From Ferruginibacter sp. (GTDB lineage Bacteria; Bacteroidota; Bacteroidia; Chitinophagales; Chitinophagaceae), in NCBI GenBank assembly GCA_028288705.1, contig JAQBNH010000003.1, positions 124,001-188,000 on the forward strand: a stretch of 64,000 bases of DNA, read 5' to 3'. The translations under genes were made by a program, and so were the position numbers. This document shows, in pieces, positions 45,362-54,311 of this stretch. Below the pieces are notes generated by a model. It worked only from the letters and a program-made list of their open reading frames with translations. It had not been told where the DNA came from and ran no database searches. Each line of letters begins with the position of its first letter. Position 1 is the stretch's first letter.

Positions 45362-45556
45362 TTAACGTTCGCCTTCGTAAGAAACATTCGTGCCTTCATT
45401 GGTTAGGCCATCCCCGGCCCTGGGCTTTACCCTGTCAGTTGCAGGCGTGTATCCGCCACTGAGTTTATCATTCTTTTGATCCGTAGAAGATTTCGCTGCT
45501 TCGCCTTGTTGTTGCTGTTCGTCAGCTTCCTGCTGAGTTGTCTTTTTACTGTCCAT
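45362..45556 (-). CDS. Small disordered Gln/Glu/Lys-rich protein
   Basis: 64 residues, ATG at 45556. The sequence is low in hydrophobic residues and rich in Gln, Lys, Glu, Thr and Gly (QQEADEQQQQGEAAKSS), so it is predicted disordered. No domain recognised. Bacteroidota encode similar short hydrophilic proteins, some linked to stress; that is inference. Possibly cotranscribed with the SpoIIAA-like gene. Confidence 0.6.
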   Translation of the reverse strand: MDSKKTTQQEADEQQQQGEAAKSSTDQKNDKLSGGYTPATDRVKPRAGDGLTNEGTNVSYEGER

Positions 45557-45703
45557 GATGCATGTTTTTTTTGATTAAGGAAAAGGTTGGATACAATCAA
45601 CATACAATATCATGCCACTAAGCCCAATCTCTTAACAGATATGGCGGAAAAAAATATACGTCAATGGCATGGAATTCTCATGTTCATCTTAAACCACCTG
45701 AAA

Positions 45704-46576
45704 ATGAATTTAACCAGAACCTGCATCCTGGCCTTTGCCATTACCGCGATCTTTGCCAACTGCAATACCAGCCCTTCAACTCCTGTAAAAAAGAAACGCA
45801 CGCCAAGAAAGATCGAGCGTGTAGCAGTAAATAATCTCACTTATTCGCTTCAGGCTTCTAAACCCTATTTTAAACAGGACAGTGGGTTGAACGCCAATGC
45901 GCGCAACATTCTTGAAGCCATCAACCGTACCGACGCGGCACACCTGAAAACGATGGACAGTATTCTTGTGCCTTCTGATCTGAACGCAGACATTTCAGCC
46001 TACCTGCCGTTTCCAACACATGTAGCATCGCTGGATGATGTAGATAAGATCCTGCTGTTTTCCTATCCCGCCCAGGTATTTGCAGCGTATGAAAATGGTG
46101 AACTAATTTATACGGGCCCCACCAATATGGGTCGTAAAAAAGATCCCACTCCAACAGGACTTTACTTTACGAACTGGAAGGCAGAGCAAACGACGAGTAC
46201 CTTTAATGACGAGTGGGACCTTAAATGGAATTTCAATATTGAAAATAAAGAAGGCATCGGATTTCATCAGTATGAACTGCCCGGATATCCGGCTTCGCAT
46301 AGCTGCCTGCGCCTGCGCGAAGCAGATGCAAAGTTGTTGTACAACTGGGCCGATCAGTGGGAGTTGAAAGGCACGGATGTCGTTCTCGCAAAAGGGACGC
46401 CGGTGATCGTATTTGGCAGTTACCCGTTTGATGAGAAAAAACCATGGCTGCAATTATTAAGCAATCCAAAATCATTAACGATTTCTGAAGCCGATGTGGA
46501 TGCGTTAGTGGCCACAAACAAGGCTGCGATCCTGCAGGCACAGGAGAAAAGAGACCAGCTTGCGCCGGCAAAATAG
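45704..46576 (+). CDS. L,D-transpeptidase family protein
   Basis: 290 residues from ATG at 45704, where a signal peptide begins (MNLTRTCILAFAITAIFANC, Cys at 20 possibly a lipobox); earlier in-frame Met codons from 45587 add 39 residues without a signal. The YkuD domain includes GPTNMGRKKDPTPTGLYFTN and the active-site motif HQYELPGYPASHSCLRL, with catalytic Cys and conserved His. Such enzymes form 3-3 peptidoglycan crosslinks or attach lipoproteins to peptidoglycan. Ends in an Ala/Gln-rich tail. Confidence 0.88.
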   Translation: MNLTRTCILAFAITAIFANCNTSPSTPVKKKRTPRKIERVAVNNLTYSLQASKPYFKQDSGLNANARNILEAINRTDAAHLKTMDSILVPSDLNADISAYLPFPTHVASLDDVDKILLFSYPAQVFAAYENGELIYTGPTNMGRKKDPTPTGLYFTNWKAEQTTSTFNDEWDLKWNFNIENKEGIGFHQYELPGYPASHSCLRLREADAKLLYNWADQWELKGTDVVLAKGTPVIVFGSYPFDEKKPWLQLLSNPKSLTISEADVDALVATNKAAILQAQEKRDQLAPAK

Positions 46577-46600
46577 CGGGCGAAAGATTATATTTATAGC

Positions 46601-47452
46601 ATGGACAATCCGCATCCGGGCCAGACCGTATTTCCGAAAATCAACAGCGCCTTAGTTGCCGGTATTTTTAAGCACCGTGATCCATTATCTCATAAGGGTG
46701 ATCATGGGCATGCGCTGTTGATCGCCGGTTCAAAAGGTAAGATGGGCGCTGCGGTGATTGCAGCACGTGCCTGCTGCAGATCCGGTGCAGGCCTCACGTC
46801 CATATTCATCCCTGAAGCGGAAAGAGCTGTTTTACAACAAGCCATCCCAGAAGCCATGTTGCTCTTCAGGAAACCACGGGAAGGCTATAAACCATATGCA
46901 TCAGTGGGGATCGGGCCAGGTATCGGAACTTCCAAAGCCGCCCAACAATTACTGAAAGACCTGTTGGAGAGTTATGATCGACCGGTTTTGCTGGATGCAG
47001 ATGCGCTGAATATTCTTTCCAAAAAACAAAGCTGGCTTAAAAAAATTCCTGCAGGATCGGTGATCACCCCACATCCAAAAGAATTTGATCGTTTATTCGG
47101 GGATGTTGAAAACGCAGATGTGCGAAGGCAGAAGGCCTTGCAATTGTCGCTGCAATATCCCTTTGTGATCGTATTAAAAGATCATCAGACGCTTGTGGCT
47201 TTTAAAGGGAAAGGATGGCTCAATACGACAGGCAATGCCGGCCTGGCGAAAGGCGGTTCAGGAGATATGCTTTCAGGAATTATTACGGCCTTACTTGCAG
47301 AAAAATACCTGCCTGAAGATGCTGCCAGGTTAGGCGTTTTTCTTCACGGTCTTGCTGCGGATCTCTGCCTCCAACAGCAATCTCCCGAAACCATGCTTGC
47401 TACCGATGTGATTGAATATCTACCCGGGGCATTTCGCCTGCTGGATAAATAG
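46601..47452 (+). CDS. nnrD: ADP/ATP-dependent NAD(P)H-hydrate dehydratase
   Basis: 283 residues, ATG at 46601, 24 bp after the transpeptidase stop. It repairs hydrated NADH and NADPH (NADHX) to the normal cofactor. Features: HKGDHGHALLIAGSKGKMGAAVIAA, VLLDADALNIL, TPHPKEFDRLF and NTTGNAGLAKGGSGDMLSGI, with the catalytic Asp of GSGD. The length matches a single-domain NnrD (YjeF C-terminal); the epimerase domain that is fused in E. coli YjeF is absent. Confidence 0.9.
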   Translation: MDNPHPGQTVFPKINSALVAGIFKHRDPLSHKGDHGHALLIAGSKGKMGAAVIAARACCRSGAGLTSIFIPEAERAVLQQAIPEAMLLFRKPREGYKPYASVGIGPGIGTSKAAQQLLKDLLESYDRPVLLDADALNILSKKQSWLKKIPAGSVITPHPKEFDRLFGDVENADVRRQKALQLSLQYPFVIVLKDHQTLVAFKGKGWLNTTGNAGLAKGGSGDMLSGIITALLAEKYLPEDAARLGVFLHGLAADLCLQQQSPETMLATDVIEYLPGAFRLLDK

Positions 47453-47573
47453 GCGATGCTTTTTACGGCATATATTTCCACAAACACGGCTTCATTGCAC
47501 CTCAATAGTTGTTTTTATCAGCGCAAAAAGAAAAGGCACAGCAATTGCAACTATAACGGCATAAATCAACGTT

Positions 47574-48074
47574 ATGAAAAAGATCCTTTTCAGCATATCC
47601 GGGTTAGCATTATCCCTGGCCGTTATGGCTCAAAACCCCGTTAACCCTGCAACCGGCCCCGCACCGGTGAGTAACCCGACTTTGAACGGAACCAACTCTA
47701 ATTCAAACAACAGTAACTCTGGCGTGAATCCTAACGGTAACCCTGCAACGATCGTCGCCGGCACCAATGGGAACAATACCAACTTTATCACCCCTGAAAA
47801 TAATAACTTAACGCCAGGCACGGTATTGCTGAGTAGTGGGAATACTTATACCGGCAGCAATATTAATCCGAACACCATTGCGAAACCCAACCCAAAAACG
47901 GCAACTGCAACAGTGCCCGTAGTCGTTCCTGCTTTTCGTCCGTCACCGGCAGATAGTAATAACATTAAAACGGGTGCCCGCACGACCCTTAATCCTTCTG
48001 CCACTATTACACCCACCCGGAGGCCTGCCACAACGCCTGCACCTGCCAGGAAACCCGTTAAGAAAAGAAATTAA
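47574..48074 (+). CDS. Secreted Asn/Thr/Pro-rich protein
   Basis: 166 residues, ATG at 47574. The signal peptide MKKILFSISGLALSLAVMA is followed by low-complexity sequence rich in Asn, Pro, Thr and Gly (SNSNNSNSGVNPNGNPATIV, NNNLTPGTVLLSSGNTYTGS). The end is Pro/Thr-rich and basic (TPAPARKPVKKRN). No folded domain recognised; probably an extracellular or cell-envelope disordered protein. Confidence 0.6.
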   Translation: MKKILFSISGLALSLAVMAQNPVNPATGPAPVSNPTLNGTNSNSNNSNSGVNPNGNPATIVAGTNGNNTNFITPENNNLTPGTVLLSSGNTYTGSNINPNTIAKPNPKTATATVPVVVPAFRPSPADSNNIKTGARTTLNPSATITPTRRPATTPAPARKPVKKRN

Positions 48075-48314
48075 CAATCACCATGGTTTGCCGCGATCAG
48101 GCATTGACGAACAGGGGTACGAACAATTGATGGTCGGGGACCTATCTTCTATATACCTGCTTCGTAACTGCTTCGACTCTGTTCGATCATTTTACGCACT
48201 TGATACGAAGGAGAGTAAAAGCAGTCCCCTATAAGACCCCTCCCGGATATTAACGTTTTCCTAGAAATGACTAGTACCATTTTTGCGTAGTTATCAGCAA
48301 AAAAAGGAGAAACT
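48075..48314. other. Intergenic stretch without recognised elements
   Basis: 240 bp with no gene on either strand. I see no clear promoter box; AAAAAAAGGAG just before the ATG at 48315 is a Shine-Dalgarno-like sequence. Confidence 0.5.
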
Positions 48315-48887
48315 ATGACAAAGAACAAATTCATGTATGCATTTGTTTTTTTATCGGCAGCGCTGTTCACTTGGGGTTGCGGAACAACGGCTCACGTTCA
48401 GAAAGTTCCTGGCGTTGAGCTGGATAATTATAAAACCTTCAGTTGGCTGGAAAACGACAAGAAAGACGGGGCTTCTTATAAAAATTTTGAAGAAGCTTAC
48501 CTCAAACAAACGATCGCGGAACAATTGAAGAAAAAGGGCTACCGCGAAGTGAAAGCTTCAGGCGACCTGAGTATCGATTATGACGTGATGGTGGAAACAG
48601 GAGAGTACACGAAGTCTCAGCCTGTATATTCACAGCCTACCATTGGTTATCGTTTTAACCCGTACACAAGGCGGATGGTGCAGGTGTATTATCCGAGCCA
48701 GTACCTGGGCAGCGATAATTACCAGGTTCCTTATAAATCCGGAACGATTACGGTTAACCTGGTTGATAATAAAACCAATGAAGTCGCCTGGCAGGGTTGG
48801 GCAGAAACTGACCTGGACAGGAAGAAGTTAAGCTCCAACGAAATAGATGGCGCAGTAGGGGCGATCTTCAGGAAATTCAAAAAATAA
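48315..48887 (+). CDS. DUF4136 lipoprotein
   Basis: 190 residues, ATG at 48315. The start is supported by AGGAGA seven bases ahead, which is rare in this phylum. The signal peptide ends in FTWGCG, a lipoprotein-type Cys near residue 22. The DUF4136 pattern follows: YKTFSWLENDKK, KQTIAEQLKKKGYREV, DLSIDYDVMVE and GTITVNLVDNKTNEVAWQGW. Family members are envelope lipoproteins of unknown function. A strong terminator follows. Confidence 0.85.
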   Translation: MTKNKFMYAFVFLSAALFTWGCGTTAHVQKVPGVELDNYKTFSWLENDKKDGASYKNFEEAYLKQTIAEQLKKKGYREVKASGDLSIDYDVMVETGEYTKSQPVYSQPTIGYRFNPYTRRMVQVYYPSQYLGSDNYQVPYKSGTITVNLVDNKTNEVAWQGWAETDLDRKKLSSNEIDGAVGAIFRKFKK

Positions 48888-48906
48888 ACAGCGCATCATT
48901 GTATCC

Positions 48907-48934
48907 GCCGGCACGTAAAACTGCCGGCTTTTTT
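48907..48934 (+). terminator. Terminator of the DUF4136 gene
   Basis: GCCGGCA and TGCCGGC around an 8-base loop, then six T. Confidence 0.88.
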
Positions 48935-49778
48935 ATGGCTTACGGGCAACGATATCTTTATTCATTTTTTTAAAAGGGCTCTTCATCAGCTGCACAAAAT
49001 TTTCATCTTTCTCATTCGGATAATAGCGGTCTAACCCATAACGGATCTCCCCCGGCTCCAGTTTCCGAAAGGTTCCCAGCAGCCTGTCCCAGACTGACAA
49101 TACCGCACCATAATTGCTGTCTGTAAAAGGCTGTTTCCAGTGGTGATGTACCTTATGCATATTCGGCGAAACGAGGATAAAACTCAGTGCGCGGTCGAGG
49201 CTTTTGGGCAGACTGATATTTGCGTGCGTGAAAGCCGTTGATAACACCAGTAAAGTTTGAAAGATCATCACAGCATACATCGGTGCACCGCTCACGAGGA
49301 TACCGGCGAAAAAGAACAGGCCGCGCAACACCGATTCGATCGGATGGTGGCGCAGGCCGGTAGTAACATCCACATTGTTATCCGCATGATGAATGACATG
49401 AAAACGCCACAACAGCGGGATCTTATGTTCGGTAAAATGCACGAGCCAGCCTCCGAAGAAATCGAGGCTTAAGAAAACAATTGCAATGGTTCCCCACACA
49501 TTGGCGTTGAGCCAATAGATGAGGCCAAAGCCGGTTGCAGCGCACCAGTCGCTTATTTTGATGATCAGGATGGCGAGGAAAGTATGGATGACCAGGTGAA
49601 TCACCGTAAAACTAAAGTTTACGGCAGCGTGGCGGAGTTTCGTCTTTTTATAAGACAGTTGCAAAAGGGGAATCGCACCCTCAATGATCCAGAAAAACAG
49701 CAGGCCTGATACAAGGAAAGCCATTCTTTGCAACGGGTGCTGTTCCAGTGATTGAAAATATTGAATGAGCTTATCCAT
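48933..49778 (-). CDS. Sterol desaturase / fatty acid hydroxylase family protein
   Basis: 281 residues, ATG at 49778. Integral membrane di-iron hydroxylase fold with several hydrophobic helices and the His clusters that bind the metal: HFTEH near residue 120, RFHVIHHAD near 130, and HKVHHHW near 220. NxxLRHHPIE adds a fourth cluster. Family members hydroxylate or desaturate lipids in the membrane; here the substrate is unknown. A GNAT gene lies 8 bp upstream on the same strand. Confidence 0.88.
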   Translation of the reverse strand: MDKLIQYFQSLEQHPLQRMAFLVSGLLFFWIIEGAIPLLQLSYKKTKLRHAAVNFSFTVIHLVIHTFLAILIIKISDWCAATGFGLIYWLNANVWGTIAIVFLSLDFFGGWLVHFTEHKIPLLWRFHVIHHADNNVDVTTGLRHHPIESVLRGLFFFAGILVSGAPMYAVMIFQTLLVLSTAFTHANISLPKSLDRALSFILVSPNMHKVHHHWKQPFTDSNYGAVLSVWDRLLGTFRKLEPGEIRYGLDRYYPNEKDENFVQLMKSPFKKMNKDIVARKP

Positions 49779-49786
49779 ATGTTTAA

Positions 49787-50311
49787 TTATTGATCGCTTT
49801 CGGCGCTGATGTCTATTTCAAACAAGGCCAGGAAGATGGCACTGTAATGAGCAGGCAAGGCGTCGCTCGCTTCCGGTGTTACTGTTCCTAAAAACCTGAA
49901 GCCCGAATGTACATAGTAATCGATCAGCAACTGGTTATCGCCCCAGGTATCCATCCGGATAAACTGTTTGCCTTGCCGTCTTCCATGTTCTTTCGCCCAG
50001 TTGATAATTGCTTTTACATAACCACGTCCACGAAATCGGGGATGGGTAACGATCCGGTGGATATAGATCGCAGGATCATTATTTTTCTCCCCCCAGATCT
50101 CCGGATCACTGTAGGTAATGGCAAACACAGCCGCCACTTCATCCTCCTCCATGATCTTAAACTGCAATCCCTCCGCAATTTCCCTGCTCACCATTTTCGG
50201 TTCGAATGGCAGCCAGTGTTTCTCGAATTTGGTCTTCTGGTAGGCAACCGCCAGGTCGTAAAAAGAAAAGATCATCTCCAGGTCCGCTACTGTACTCTGT
50301 ACTATTTTCAT
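49787..50311 (-). CDS. GNAT family N-acetyltransferase
   Basis: 174 residues, ATG at 50311. The fold carries an N-terminal helix (ADLEMIFSFYDLAVAYQ), strands (VAAVFAITYSDPEIW) and the acetyl-CoA loop HPRFRGRGYVKAIINW near residue 100 (RGRG is the pyrophosphate motif). The C-terminus has MDTWGDNQLLIDYYVHSGFRFLG, typical of GNAT enzymes. Substrate unknown. Probably cotranscribed with the sterol desaturase gene. Confidence 0.88.
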   Translation of the reverse strand: MKIVQSTVADLEMIFSFYDLAVAYQKTKFEKHWLPFEPKMVSREIAEGLQFKIMEEDEVAAVFAITYSDPEIWGEKNNDPAIYIHRIVTHPRFRGRGYVKAIINWAKEHGRRQGKQFIRMDTWGDNQLLIDYYVHSGFRFLGTVTPEASDALPAHYSAIFLALFEIDISAESDQ

Positions 50312-50537
50312 CCTTAAAAGCGCGTTATTTCGCTGATTTCAAAAATACAGGGTTTTTCCTGTTTTTTATGTAAACTATTATGGCTTGCTTTGCCTTGGTT
50401 TTTCATAGGATATTGGATTTTAAACGGGGCTAGATTTCCATCTTGGCCCCTTTTTATTTTGCGGGAAGCGGCCGGATAAGGGTATTAAATTATATAAAAG
50501 ATTCTCTGAATTCTGTAACGGAACTCGTTAATAACCA

Positions 50538-50593
50538 ATGTACATTGCATAAAATTACGCCGGCAACCCTGCAATGTCCCTAATACATTGCAG
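50538..50593. promoter_or_regulatory. ATTGCA-containing inverted repeats ahead of 50626
   Basis: CTGCAATGT (50569-50577) and ACATTGCAG (50585-50593) are perfect 9-bp arms with a 7-base spacer. A third related word, TGTACATTGCAT, is at 50540-50551. Operator-like; regulator unknown. The rest of 50312-50625 shows nothing I can name. Confidence 0.45.
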
Positions 50594-50625
50594 CCTTTAA
50601 ACAAAAGCTGGTATGATTCATTACC

Positions 50626-50949
50626 ATGAACGCATCTGCTGAGGCGCTGACTGCTTTTATCCGCGAATTCAAATTAAAGAAATCTGATGGCATCGTTGCC
50701 TTTCCTGCCACCGTACAAATGTATACTAACGGTAAGGTGCAAGTGATACAATCTGAGGTGCAGGTGATCAGCAGCGACCATCTTGACAGCTTATACCTGC
50801 TTTCGCCGGACGATGACCTGGCTATTATCCCGGAAATGTTTGAAGCAAAGCACTACAGTATGGATTACCTGCCGGGGAAATGCCTCGTGATCAACAGCAA
50901 GGATGATGAGCCTGTTTTTAGCCTGCGAATCATACCCAATGGCCGGTAA
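50626..50949 (+). CDS. Hypothetical protein
   Basis: 107 residues, ATG at 50626. No signal peptide. The sequence alternates strands (DGIVAFPATVQMYTNGKVQVI, DDLAIIPEMFEAKHYSM) with an Ala-rich N-terminal helix (NASAEALTAFIREFKL), consistent with a small alpha/beta protein. No family recognised. Upstream inverted repeats suggest it is regulated. The next gene starts 45 bp downstream. Confidence 0.6.
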   Translation: MNASAEALTAFIREFKLKKSDGIVAFPATVQMYTNGKVQVIQSEVQVISSDHLDSLYLLSPDDDLAIIPEMFEAKHYSMDYLPGKCLVINSKDDEPVFSLRIIPNGR

Positions 50950-50994
50950 CAAAAAACTTTCCTACTTTTAAACTACCAAAACCAACTGCCCCAA

Positions 50995-51555
50995 ATGAAA
51001 TTATTCATCAGGAACATGGCCTGCAACAGTTGCAAGATCGTTGTAGCCGAAGCGCTTAAAAAACAGGGCGTAGAGCCTGTAAAAGTTGACCTGGGAGAGG
51101 CCGAACTGCCCAAAAATCTAAAGCCCGAACAACTCAAAGCATTTAATTCAGACATTAAAAAAGCCGGACTGGAACTTATAGAAAACAAAGAAGGCATCTT
51201 ACTGGAAAAGATCAAAAAAGAGATCCTGGACTATGTTTATCACTCTGATAAAAAAATGCCGCGTAATTTTTCGCGGTACCTGAGCAAACAACTCAATTAC
51301 AGTTACGCTTACCTGGCCAATTTCTTTTCTTCCATGCAGGCGAGTACGATCGAACAATACATTATTTCGCTGAAGATCGAAAAGGCGAAAGAACTGCTGA
51401 TGTTCAAAGAACTTACTTTAACGGAGATTGCTGACAAATTGAATTACAGCAGCGTGTCCCACCTTTCGAGCCAGTTTAAAAAAGTGACAGGCCTCACACC
51501 TTCACATTTCAAAACACTGAAAGCAAAAAGGCGCATTGTATTGCAGGAACTATAA
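50995..51555 (+). CDS. AraC-type regulator with CxxC HMA-like N-terminus
   Basis: 186 residues, ATG at 50995. The first 65 residues look like a degenerate heavy-metal-associated domain: MKLFIRNMACNSCKIVVAEAL with MxCxxC, then the beta-alpha-beta run EPVKVDLGE. The C-terminal 100 residues are an AraC/XylS double helix-turn-helix: KEILDYVYHS, LTEIADKLNYSSVSHLSSQFKKVTGLTPS. Short regulators of this type are common in Bacteroidota. The CxxC may sense metal or redox state; that is inference. Targets unknown. Confidence 0.85.
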   Translation: MKLFIRNMACNSCKIVVAEALKKQGVEPVKVDLGEAELPKNLKPEQLKAFNSDIKKAGLELIENKEGILLEKIKKEILDYVYHSDKKMPRNFSRYLSKQLNYSYAYLANFFSSMQASTIEQYIISLKIEKAKELLMFKELTLTEIADKLNYSSVSHLSSQFKKVTGLTPSHFKTLKAKRRIVLQEL

Positions 51556-51617
51556 GCGTTGTACGAGGTAAAATTTCAGTAGTTTGCAGGTATCAATCAT
51601 TCCGGTAATTCTGGTCT

Positions 51618-52820
51618 ATGAAAAAATGGTTCCTGATCTTTTTTGTTTTCTCCGCGCTCTTTGCAACCGCACAAAAGCTGACGGCCATCCGGCCCATAAA
51701 AGGAATGGTGAGGCTGCTGGAAAAGGATCTGGCTGATGCTGCCACACAGTACGCAGTGTTGGCAAAAGCACGGCCTGCCGACAAGTTTCCCAAAACTTTC
51801 TTTCCATCCACAGGCGCATATGAATTCAGCAATTCGGGCTGGTGGTGCAGCGGCTTTTACCCCGCGACATTACTGGCACTTTACCAGGAGACTTCCGCAG
51901 GAGAGTTGGGCACGGAAGCCTTGCGGATGCTGGAGTTGCTGAAAAAAGAACAATACAATAGCGGCACGCACGACCTCGGATTCATGATGTACTGCCCCTT
52001 CTCCGCAGCAAAAAAAGTATTCCCGGCTGAAAAAAGTTACGATAGTATCCTGATGAACAGCGCGCGTTCACTGGCAACGCGGTTTGACCCGAAAGTGGGC
52101 TGCATCAAATCATGGAATAGCAAGGAAGGCGATTTTCTCGTGATCATCGACAACATGATGAACCTGGAATTGTTATTCTGGGCAACTAAATACAGCGGTG
52201 ATTCGTCGTTCTATAAGATGGCGGTGACACACGCCAATACCACATTGCTCAACCATTTCCGCCCGGATCATAGTTCTTACCACGTAGTAAACTATAACAG
52301 GGAAACCGGCGCCGTTCAGAAAAAACAAACTGCGCAGGGTGCAGCAGACAGTTCTGCCTGGGCGCGCGGCCAGGCCTGGGGATTGTATGGTTACACGATG
52401 GCTTACCGCGAAACAAAAGATCCGCGTTACCTGCAACAGGCGAAGGACATTGCCGCATTTATCCTCCATCATCCAAGGCTTCCTGCAGACAATATTCCTT
52501 ACTGGGATTTTGATGCGCCGGGGATACCGGGTGCATTGCGGGATGCCTCTGCTGCTGCCATTATTTCTTCGGCGTTGCTGGAATTACTGGAGTATACAGA
52601 TTCAGCTACTGCGCAGCAATATTTCAAACATGCAGAAAAGACTCTCCAGGTTTTATCAACCCCGGCATACAAGGCAGCGCCCGGAAAGAACGGCGGGTTT
52701 ATCCTGATGCATGGAGTGGGTCATAATCCTAATAACACAGAAGTGGATGTACCGCTAACCTATGCTGATTATTATTTCGTAGAAGCGATCGAACGTTATC
52801 TTTCAGTCACAAGCAAATGA
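51618..52820 (+). CDS. GH88-like unsaturated glucuronyl hydrolase
   Basis: 400 residues, ATG at 51618. A signal peptide (MKKWFLIFFVFSALFATAQ) indicates export to the periplasm. The alpha/alpha barrel shows GH88 motifs: WWCSGFYPATLLALYQ near 75, GFMMYCPFS, VIIDNMMNLELLFWA near 180 with a catalytic-type Asp, and SAWARGQAWGLYGYTMAYRET near 250. These enzymes remove the terminal unsaturated uronic acid from lyase products of glycosaminoglycans or other uronate polymers. The gene overlaps the start of the next by 4 bp (ATGA). Confidence 0.88.
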   Translation: MKKWFLIFFVFSALFATAQKLTAIRPIKGMVRLLEKDLADAATQYAVLAKARPADKFPKTFFPSTGAYEFSNSGWWCSGFYPATLLALYQETSAGELGTEALRMLELLKKEQYNSGTHDLGFMMYCPFSAAKKVFPAEKSYDSILMNSARSLATRFDPKVGCIKSWNSKEGDFLVIIDNMMNLELLFWATKYSGDSSFYKMAVTHANTTLLNHFRPDHSSYHVVNYNRETGAVQKKQTAQGAADSSAWARGQAWGLYGYTMAYRETKDPRYLQQAKDIAAFILHHPRLPADNIPYWDFDAPGIPGALRDASAAAIISSALLELLEYTDSATAQQYFKHAEKTLQVLSTPAYKAAPGKNGGFILMHGVGHNPNNTEVDVPLTYADYYFVEAIERYLSVTSK

Positions 52821-53491
52821 TGAACAAAATGCACGTGTACTTTATCAGTGGCCTCGCGGCAGACAGCCGTGTTTTTCAGCATATTCATTTGCCGGAGGGT
52901 TTTGAGATCATTCACCTGGACTGGATAGCACCGGTTAAAAACGAAACATTGGAATCCTATGCGGCTAGGCTGGCCGAAAGGATCGATCTTACAGAACCTT
53001 TTGTGTTGGTCGGATTGTCAATGGGCGGGATGCTTGTGTCGGAGATCGCGAAAATACATCCGCCCCTGCTGAGTATTCTTGTCTCCAGTGTACCTACTGC
53101 CGATCAACTGCCGCCCCATTTTAAGATGGCCCGCATCCTTCGACTGCATCGCTTCGTACCAACAGCCTTTTTTAAGTCTGCGTCAATAGCCAAACGTTTA
53201 TTCAGCGTAGACAAGAAAGAAGACAAACTTGTATTGAAACAAGTGATCCGCGACAGCGACCCCGTATTTATCAAATGGGCCATCGATGCGATCCTCAACT
53301 GGCGCAACAACACAGCTCCGGAGCATCTATGGCATATCCACGGAACCAAAGATGAAGTGCTGCCAATGAGATACACGAGGCCAACACATGTTGTAGAAAA
53401 AGGAAAACACCTGATGATCATGAGCAGGGCGGATGAACTCAACGATTTTCTGGGCGAGGCGCTGCGTTCGCTCTCAAACAGCGGCGTGTAA
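52817..53491 (+). CDS. Alpha/beta hydrolase
   Basis: 224 residues, ATG at 52817 overlapping the stop of the GH88 gene, so translation is coupled. Compact alpha/beta hydrolase without lid features: HVYFISGLAADSRVFQHI as the oxyanion region, nucleophile elbow VGLSMGGM with Ser near residue 75, and HIHGTKDEVLP near 175 with the acid Asp; VEKGKHLMIMSR holds the catalytic His. No export signal. Substrate unknown; the coupling may reflect shared glycan metabolism. Confidence 0.85.
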   Translation: MMNKMHVYFISGLAADSRVFQHIHLPEGFEIIHLDWIAPVKNETLESYAARLAERIDLTEPFVLVGLSMGGMLVSEIAKIHPPLLSILVSSVPTADQLPPHFKMARILRLHRFVPTAFFKSASIAKRLFSVDKKEDKLVLKQVIRDSDPVFIKWAIDAILNWRNNTAPEHLWHIHGTKDEVLPMRYTRPTHVVEKGKHLMIMSRADELNDFLGEALRSLSNSGV

Positions 53492-53556
53492 ACGCAGTAG
53501 TAAAAATTCTACTCCGAATGATACCCAGCACTACATGGTGATTTTTTCTAATGCGC

Positions 53557-53564
53557 CATATTTG
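53557..53564 (+). promoter_or_regulatory. Possible -7 box ahead of the sigma gene
   Basis: CATATTTG is one mismatch from TAnnTTTG, 59 bp ahead of the ATG at 53623. Confidence 0.35.
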
Positions 53565-53622
53565 CATCGCAATCGGTTGCCTATCCGGCCGAAGCAATAT
53601 CCAACACTATTAAAAACCACAC

Positions 53623-54201
53623 ATGAAGAACCTCTACAACCTGGATGACCAGGAATTGATCAGCCTGTACCTGAACGGTAACAGCTTTGCTTTTGATTGT
53701 TTGCTGACGCGCCACCGCGATAAAGTGTTTACCTGTATCCAGCTGCTCGTACGCGACAGTAACCTTTCCGAAGACCTTTTCCAGGACGTATTTATTAAAG
53801 TGATCCAGACATTGCGCGCCGGCCGTTACAATGAGGAAGGGAAATTTCTTCCATGGGTTTTGAGGATCGCACGCAATATTTGCATGGATCATTTCCGTAA
53901 AGAAAAAAACATCCCGCTGGTAAAACTTGCTGAAGACTATGATGTGATCGGCCAGTTTAGCTGCCAGGAATTATTCGTAGAGGAACGTATGGTGAAAAAT
54001 GAAAGTCATGCGTTGATCCGCGAGCTGATCGACCAGTTACCCGAAGACCAGCGCGAGGTGATCATCCTGCGCCACTTTGCAAATCTTAGTTTTAAAGAGA
54101 TCGCTAAACTCACTAATTGTAATATTAATACTGCGTTGGGCAGAATGCGTTATGGTTTGCTTAACCTCCGCAAAAAGCACAACGAAATGGAAGCTGCTTA
54201 A
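53623..54201 (+). CDS. ECF-type RNA polymerase sigma factor
   Basis: 192 residues, ATG at 53623. Region 2 (about 10-80) includes FDCLLTRHRDKVFTCIQLLV and DLFQDVFIKVIQTLRAG; region 4 (about 135-185) has LPEDQREVIILRHFANLSF and KEIAKLTNCNINTALGRMRYGLL with the helix-turn-helix. It is an extracytoplasmic-function sigma of the common Bacteroidota type. No anti-sigma FecR gene lies beside it, which is unusual for the SusC/D-linked subgroup. The gene has its own terminator. Confidence 0.92.
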   Translation: MKNLYNLDDQELISLYLNGNSFAFDCLLTRHRDKVFTCIQLLVRDSNLSEDLFQDVFIKVIQTLRAGRYNEEGKFLPWVLRIARNICMDHFRKEKNIPLVKLAEDYDVIGQFSCQELFVEERMVKNESHALIRELIDQLPEDQREVIILRHFANLSFKEIAKLTNCNINTALGRMRYGLLNLRKKHNEMEAA

Positions 54202-54209
54202 ATATAGCT

Positions 54210-54243
54210 GATGTCATCCCCGAAAAGGATGACATCTTTTTTT
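54210..54243 (+). terminator. Terminator of the sigma factor gene
   Basis: GATGTCATCC and GGATGACATC around a 7-base loop, then a T-run. Confidence 0.88.
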
Positions 54244-54311
54244 CCTGAAATTCTTTGTTAATCTGGCGACGACCGCTGGACTACTGCATAATTAGTTTTA
54301 CATTTAAGACT

